The translations under genes and the position numbers were made by a program. The notes beneath the pieces were generated by a model. It was not told where the DNA came from and made no database searches. It saw only the letters and a list, made by a program, of their open reading frames with translations. This document shows positions 44,024 through 47,834 of a stretch of DNA of 47,834 nt, piece by piece. This DNA is from Paenibacillaceae bacterium ZCTH02-B3 (GTDB lineage Bacteria > Bacillota > Bacilli > Paenibacillales > Paenibacillaceae). The stretch is from NCBI GenBank assembly GCA_002159065.1, contig LZRV01000147.1:1-47834 (forward strand). The letters run 5' to 3'. The stretch's first letter is position 1. Each line of letters starts with the position of its first letter.

Positions 44024-44047
44024 AAAAAAAACGCCAGGGTCACTGGC
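44024..44047 (-). terminator. Terminator after maf
   Basis: GCCAG-tgacc-CTGGC on the minus strand (44047-44033) is followed by a run of eight T residues (44031-44024). It separates maf from the island, so the island has its own promoter. Confidence 0.72.
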
Positions 44048-44096
44048 ATTTCCTTCGGAACGGTTCCGTATTTTCGCGTTTTCGCGTTCCCGGCCG

Positions 44097-44738
44097 TCAA
44101 ACCGCTGTTGCGGCGGGATCGAAAGGCGGATGGATGCCTAGCTCCGTCAGCATGCCGAAGAGCAGGCCGACCGGCAGTCCCATCACGCTGAAGAAATCCC
44201 CTTCGATGTTCTCGATCAGGACCGCGCCGATTCCCTGCACCCCGTATGCCCCGGCCTTGTCCATCGGTTCGCCGGTGGCGATGTACCGCTCGATCAGGGA
44301 ATCGGACAACGGACGGAAAGTCACCCGCGTCATCCGGTGCTTTGTCAGGGCGCGGCCGTCCGATTCGCGGATGCACGTGACGCCGGTGTACACTTCGTGC
44401 GTCCGTCCGGAAAGGCGGCGCAGCATGTTCCGGGCGTCTTCCCTGTCGGCGGGCTTCCCCATGAGTTTCCCGTCCAGCACCACCACGGTGTCGCTGCCGA
44501 CGACGACGCGAACTTCGCCGGAGGCCTCGGGGCCGGATGCCGCGCGGGTCGCGGCGAGGTCCCGCAGAACGGCTTCCGCCTTGCGGCGGGACAGCTCCTC
44601 CACCGTTTTGGCGGGAGTCCAGCGGTCCGGCACGCTTTCGTCCACCGAGGGCGGCCGGACGATGACGGGCAGCCCGAACACGGAAATCAGCTGCCTTCTG
44701 CGGGGGGATGCGGAAGCGAGGACCAGCGTGCAGCGCAA
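44097..44738 (-). CDS. maf: Maf-family nucleotide pyrophosphatase
   Basis: Maf proteins hydrolyse dTTP, UTP and modified pyrimidine nucleotides and inhibit septation when overproduced. The 213-residue protein starts at TTG 44738 (GGGAGGAAG seven bases upstream). Signature blocks: LASASPRRRQLISVFG at the N-terminus, ELSRRKAEAVLRDLA, VVGSDTVVVLDGKLMGKP, GRTHEVYTGV and AGAYGVQGIGAVLIENIEGD. A 15-residue polar insert (TRAASGPEASGEVR) precedes the VVGSDT strand. It lies between spoIIB/DUF4321 and, before the island inserted, radC. Confidence 0.96.
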   Translation of the reverse strand: MRCTLVLASASPRRRQLISVFGLPVIVRPPSVDESVPDRWTPAKTVEELSRRKAEAVLRDLAATRAASGPEASGEVRVVVGSDTVVVLDGKLMGKPADREDARNMLRRLSGRTHEVYTGVTCIRESDGRALTKHRMTRVTFRPLSDSLIERYIATGEPMDKAGAYGVQGIGAVLIENIEGDFFSVMGLPVGLLFGMLTELGIHPPFDPAATAV

Positions 44739-44754
44739 GGGGCGTCTTCCTCCC

Positions 44755-45009
44755 TCACGTCTTCCGGTACAGCCAGATGGCGATGACGGCGCCGATCAGG
44801 CTGACCAGGGTGAATTCCAGGCGGAGATGGAGTTCGAAAGCGAGAAAACCGAGGTCCGAGGCCGGATTCCACGAGATGGGCAAAGCCTTTGTGAGAAAGG
44901 ACAGCTCCCGGACATCCTCCAGAAGATGCGAGATCAGGCTTCCGCCGACCAGGCCGAGGAGGAGAAACAACACGAGCAGCCAATGTCTGCTTTTTCTCAT
45001 GCCATACAC
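44755..45009 (-). CDS. DUF4321 small membrane protein
   Basis: This 84-residue protein has two membrane helices (HWLLVLFLLLGLVGGSLISH and FTLVSLIGAVIAIWLY) joined by about 35 residues with LSFLTKALPISWNPASDLG then FLAFELHL. This is the DUF4321 pattern, commonly next to maf in sporeformers. Function is unknown. Two starts are possible (45009 or 45000); the first has better GGGAG spacing. A sigma-A promoter is just upstream. Confidence 0.82.
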   Translation of the reverse strand: MYGMRKSRHWLLVLFLLLGLVGGSLISHLLEDVRELSFLTKALPISWNPASDLGFLAFELHLRLEFTLVSLIGAVIAIWLYRKT

Positions 45010-45039
45010 GACTCCCGCCGGTTTTTTGCATCTTTTCCC

Positions 45040-45068
45040 ATTATACGGTTCGCGCGCCGGCCGGACAA
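45040..45068 (-). promoter_or_regulatory. Sigma-A promoter for DUF4321-maf
   Basis: TTGTCC (45068-45063) and TATAAT (45045-45040) are 17 bases apart on the minus strand, about 25 bases before the coding start. Confidence 0.72.
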
Positions 45069-45133
45069 GCGGGCCCGGCCGAAGTCGCGCCGATGCTTTC
45101 GAGAGTCCCTCCGTGGAAAAAAACCCGTTTTCG

Positions 45134-46729
45134 TCAGCCGGACGCGTCCCTTTTCGCTTCCGCCGCGGCGCCGGCCATGCGCAAGGTTTCCCTCAGGCGC
45201 GCCAGGTCGAGCAGCGCCTCCATGGTCGCCGATTGGACGTCCCAAAGGGCGGCGCGGTCCTGTCCGCTTCGGCCTTCTTCCAGGCGGGTCATCGCCTCGT
45301 CCAGCCGCCCGGCGGCGCGAAGCGCCAGCGTTTGCGTCTCGCCTGCGAAAACGGGATCCGCTTCGAGGGATTGTGCCGCCTGCCGCCACCGGCGGTTGGC
45401 ATCCTCAAGCCGCTGCCAGTCCTCTTCCGGCGGAGGGCCGCCCTCCTTCAGGAGCGCAAGGGACAGACGAGCCAGTTGCCGCGCCAGATCTCCGCTCCTT
45501 TCAAAAAAATCCGGCAAGCCCTGCGGGAGACCGCCGGCCGGCAAGATCAGGGGCGGGTGGTCCAGCACTTTGATGTACACCTGCAGATCGCCCAGCAGTT
45601 TCGCCAGCCGTTCCGCGTCGTCCCGCGTCGCCGCCGCGCCGACGAAGACCCGGTATCCGTCGCTTTGCGCGGCGACGGCGGCCAGCCCTTTGTTCCGCAA
45701 CGTTCCGAGCGCTTCCTTCATTCGTTCTTCGGAGCTGAAAACTCCGTATTGCAAAAAGTAGAACAGATCCGCCGGCACGGCCATCGTTTCCGTTCCGGCT
45801 TCCCAGGGAGCCTGAACCGCCTCCGCCGACCGCCCCCCGGGGTCTTCCGCCGAAGCGTCCTCCGCCATGTCCGAAACTCCCGTACCCGGAGTTCCGGCGG
45901 CTTCTTCAGCCCCGGCCTCCTGCCCCGGGGGCTTGTCCAGGCCGATAGACCGGACGGCGGAGGACCGCTGCATAACGTTCCCGGAATTGTCCCCGCTTCC
46001 GGAAACCCACGGCTGGCCGGCGATCAGCCACAGCACCAGATAGCCAAACACCGCCCCGAGGGCGATCGCTCCCGCGACGGCCAGGAAAACGCGAATGCCG
46101 GAAGGCGGCGGAACGGTCTCCCGGCGGGGCTGGACCGCTAGTTCCGGGCGGCGCGAATCCGCCGTGTCCGACGGGTTCCCGGGGGCGCCGGATGCGGAGA
46201 CGGAAGTGTCGTTCTCCGGGGCGGAGGCGGATCCGGAGATGCCGTACAATGTGCCGGATGCGTCGTGGAAGGCACCGCCCGATACGCCGGTCGGGGAACC
46301 GGAAGCTTCGGAATCCGTCCGTCGCGGATCGGGAGAGGACGGATCGGAAGCGGCGCCGGTAACGGCGCCGGAGGCGCGGGCTTTGGAAACGGTCCCGGAG
46401 GCGTGGGCGGCGCCGGAAACGGTCTCGAAGGCGCGGGCGGCGTTGGAAACAGCGCCGGCCATTTCGGAATCGTCGGGAACCGGAGGCGTTCCGCCGGCGG
46501 GCTTGTCCGTTTTGGGCCGCAGCGGTACGACCTGCGGGTCCTCTCCGCGGATGAGGCGCTCCAGATGGTCCACATCATCCCGAAGCAACGGACCATGGCC
46601 GGCATGCCGCGCTTCGGCAGGGGAACGCCGGTTCCCGGCGAGCCGTTCCCCGCCGGACGGGCGATCTTTGCCCGGGAGCCGCGGGTCGGCACGGTCAAAC
46701 CGGAACGTCATTCTCGCCTTGCCCGTCAT
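45134..46729 (-). CDS. spoIIB: SpoIIB-like SPOR-domain sporulation protein
   Basis: SpoIIB helps septal wall thinning at engulfment and carries a SPOR domain that binds denuded peptidoglycan. This 531-residue protein has a cytoplasmic, mostly disordered part (about residues 1-215, with Ser/Gly/Ala/Thr repeats), one membrane helix (GIRVFLAVAGAIALGAVFGY, about 217-240) and an outside part. The SPOR-like region is LFYFLQYGVFSSEERMKEAL followed by GYRVFVGAAATRDDAERLAK, near residues 320-390. The rest is helical (Leu/Ala/Arg-rich). Gene position before maf is that of spoIIB in B. subtilis. Start 46729 has AAGGAGA seven bases upstream. Confidence 0.82.
   Translation of the reverse strand: MTGKARMTFRFDRADPRLPGKDRPSGGERLAGNRRSPAEARHAGHGPLLRDDVDHLERLIRGEDPQVVPLRPKTDKPAGGTPPVPDDSEMAGAVSNAARAFETVSGAAHASGTVSKARASGAVTGAASDPSSPDPRRTDSEASGSPTGVSGGAFHDASGTLYGISGSASAPENDTSVSASGAPGNPSDTADSRRPELAVQPRRETVPPPSGIRVFLAVAGAIALGAVFGYLVLWLIAGQPWVSGSGDNSGNVMQRSSAVRSIGLDKPPGQEAGAEEAAGTPGTGVSDMAEDASAEDPGGRSAEAVQAPWEAGTETMAVPADLFYFLQYGVFSSEERMKEALGTLRNKGLAAVAAQSDGYRVFVGAAATRDDAERLAKLLGDLQVYIKVLDHPPLILPAGGLPQGLPDFFERSGDLARQLARLSLALLKEGGPPPEEDWQRLEDANRRWRQAAQSLEADPVFAGETQTLALRAAGRLDEAMTRLEEGRSGQDRAALWDVQSATMEALLDLARLRETLRMAGAAAEAKRDASG
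46373..46459. repeat. Three tandem units of about 30 bases inside spoIIB
   Basis: Units at 46373-46399 (27 bases), 46400-46429 and 46430-46459 share GGCGCGGGC then GGAAACGGT-like text on the plus strand. They encode the repeated ASGTVSKA-type segment of the SpoIIB N-terminus. Confidence 0.65.
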
Positions 46730-46851
46730 GCGTCTCTCTCCTTCTCTATCTTTTTTATGCCTGGTTTCTCCTTCAGCATATGAGAGAAAAGGGAGAGATA
46801 GACCAATGGAAGGCGCCGGGCGGGGATCGGCGCGGACGGCAACCGGACAAG

Positions 46852-46886
46852 AAAAAAACCGCCGGTCCTTGCGGGACGGGCGGCGG
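46852..46886 (-). terminator. Terminator after murC
   Basis: On the minus strand CCGCC..GTCC pairs with GGAC.GGCGG around a CGCAA loop (46886-46859), followed by seven T residues (46858-46852). It lies 14 bases past murC, upstream of spoIIB. Confidence 0.85.
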
Positions 46887-46899
46887 AAAGGAACGCGCT

Positions 46900-47834
46900 T
46901 CAGCGGTCTTCGGCGCGCCGGCGCAAACGTTCGGCCAGCTGGTGGGCCGCTTTCCAGATGTCGCCGGCGCCCATGGTAAGCACCAGGTCGCCGGGCTTCA
47001 TTTTCGCCCAGATATATTCCAGCACTTCTTCCTTGGCGGGCAGATACGTCACATTCGGATTGCTGTTGCGGGCGATGAGTTCCGCCAGATGCCTGGCGTG
47101 TACGCCCTCGATGCGCTCTTCTCCGGCGGGGGAGTAAATATCCGTCACCACCACCTCGTCGGCGTCGGCGAAAGCGCGGCTGAACGCGTCCAGCAGGAAA
47201 AACGTCCGCGTGTACCGCTGCGGCTGGAAGACGGCGATGATGCGCTTGCCCGTCGTCTTGGCCGCCTGGATGGTCGCCGCGATTTCCGTCGGGTGGTGGG
47301 CGTAGTCGTCGATGACGATCATTCCGTCCGCTTCCTCCAGAACCTGGAAACGCCGTTTGGCGCCGCGGAACTCCACGATGGCGCGGGCGATGTCTGCAAA
47401 CGGCACGCCGGCTTCCAGGCAGACGGCCGTCGCCGCGAGGGCGTTGGCCACGTTGTGCCGGCCGGGCACGGACAGGCGCATGGCGCCCAGCGGCTGTCCG
47501 CCGCGCAGCACGGTGAAGGAAGACCGCCGGTCGCCCAGCTCCACGTCCGCGGCGGTGAGGTCGGCGGGATGGTCCAGGCCGTACGTCACCACGCGGCGGC
47601 CGGAAGCCTCAAGGCGGGATACGGTCTCCCGGACATCGTCGTCGTCGACGCACAGAACCGCGAGCCCGCCGGGACGGATGTTGTCCAAAAACCGCATGTA
47701 CGCTTCTTTGAGCTTGGCGAAATCGCCGTCGTAATGCTCCAGATGGTCCGGCTCGATGTTGGTGACCACCGCGATCTCCGGCCGGTATTCCAGAAACGAG
47801 CCGTCGCTTTCGTCGGCTTCGGCCACCACATACT
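46900..47834 (-). CDS. murC: UDP-N-acetylmuramate-L-alanine ligase MurC, 3' part (runs off the window)
   Basis: MurC adds L-Ala to UDP-MurNAc in peptidoglycan synthesis. Only the last 311 codons are inside the window, entering in frame as YVVAEADESDGSFLEYRPEI. The Mur-ligase central block VVTNIEPDHLEHY, PGRHNVANALAATAV, the start of the C-terminal domain (VIDDYAHHPTEIAATIQAAK) and VFQPQRYTRT are all present. The stop is followed by a strong terminator. The N-terminal nucleotide-binding domain and P-loop are missing only because of the window edge. Confidence 0.97.
   Translation of the reverse strand, partial: YVVAEADESDGSFLEYRPEIAVVTNIEPDHLEHYDGDFAKLKEAYMRFLDNIRPGGLAVLCVDDDDVRETVSRLEASGRRVVTYGLDHPADLTAADVELGDRRSSFTVLRGGQPLGAMRLSVPGRHNVANALAATAVCLEAGVPFADIARAIVEFRGAKRRFQVLEEADGMIVIDDYAHHPTEIAATIQAAKTTGKRIIAVFQPQRYTRTFFLLDAFSRAFADADEVVVTDIYSPAGEERIEGVHARHLAELIARNSNPNVTYLPAKEEVLEYIWAKMKPGDLVLTMGAGDIWKAAHQLAERLRRRAEDR

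Overview
The window is a GC-rich chromosomal segment from an endospore-forming member of the Bacillota. It most resembles a Paenibacillaceae-type genome (Paenibacillus/Cohnella/Thermobacillus-like). The reasons are the dense set of sporulation genes (spoVB, bofC-like, safA, spo0B, spoIVFA, spoIVFB, spoIIB), a gene order that follows the Bacillus recJ-secDF-comN-spoVB-yajC-tgt-queA-ruvBAC-bofC and maf-radC-mreBCD-minCD-spoIVF-rplU-prp-rpmA-spo0B-obg arrangement, separate secD and secF genes, and an L27 protein with a cleavable N-terminus next to its Prp protease. Nearly all genes lie on the minus strand, so transcription runs from high to low coordinates. Only spoVB and a TIGR04086-type membrane gene are on the plus strand. 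Start codons are often GTG or TTG, each paired with a good ribosome binding site.

Layout from right to left, in the direction of transcription: murC (3' part); spoIIB; a DUF4321 membrane gene and maf; an accessory island at about 37.16-44.02 kb (GntR-type regulator, isocitrate-lyase/PEP-mutase-type lyase, broken SDR gene, broken livK, livH, livM, livG, livF, GlcG/HbpS-like protein); radC; the mreB-mreC-mreD-minC-minD-rodA cell-shape and division operon; spoIVFA-spoIVFB; a lipoprotein gene; about 1 kb of IS256 debris and degenerate repeats; rplU-prp-rpmA; spo0B-obg; the pheB-hom-thrC-thrB-pheA-ilvE amino-acid operon; safA; a bofC-like gene with a good sigma-G type promoter; ruvC-ruvA-ruvB, a SpoIID/LytB gene, queA, tgt, yajC; the plus-strand TIGR04086 gene; a DUF421 gene; plus-strand spoVB; comN; secD-secF; a Mn-type cation efflux gene; and recJ (5' part).

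Most of the window is conserved housekeeping and sporulation sequence. The regions that merit attention are two. The first is the island between radC and maf, which separates genes that are neighbours in relatives. It has its own regulator, a GntR-type operator and a terminator, and it reads as an uptake and breakdown cassette for an unidentified carboxylate. A deletion joined the 5' two thirds of an SDR gene to the 3' half of the livK binding-protein gene in different reading frames, so the transporter has probably lost its own receptor. The second is the 26.9-27.9 kb patch, which holds a degenerate transposase, at least three copies of an AT-rich repeat and a GC-rich degenerate minisatellite.

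No tRNA, rRNA, CRISPR array or prophage was seen. Coordinates of starts are my choices, made from ribosome binding sites and family N-termini. Family names come from recognition of motifs, not from database searches.
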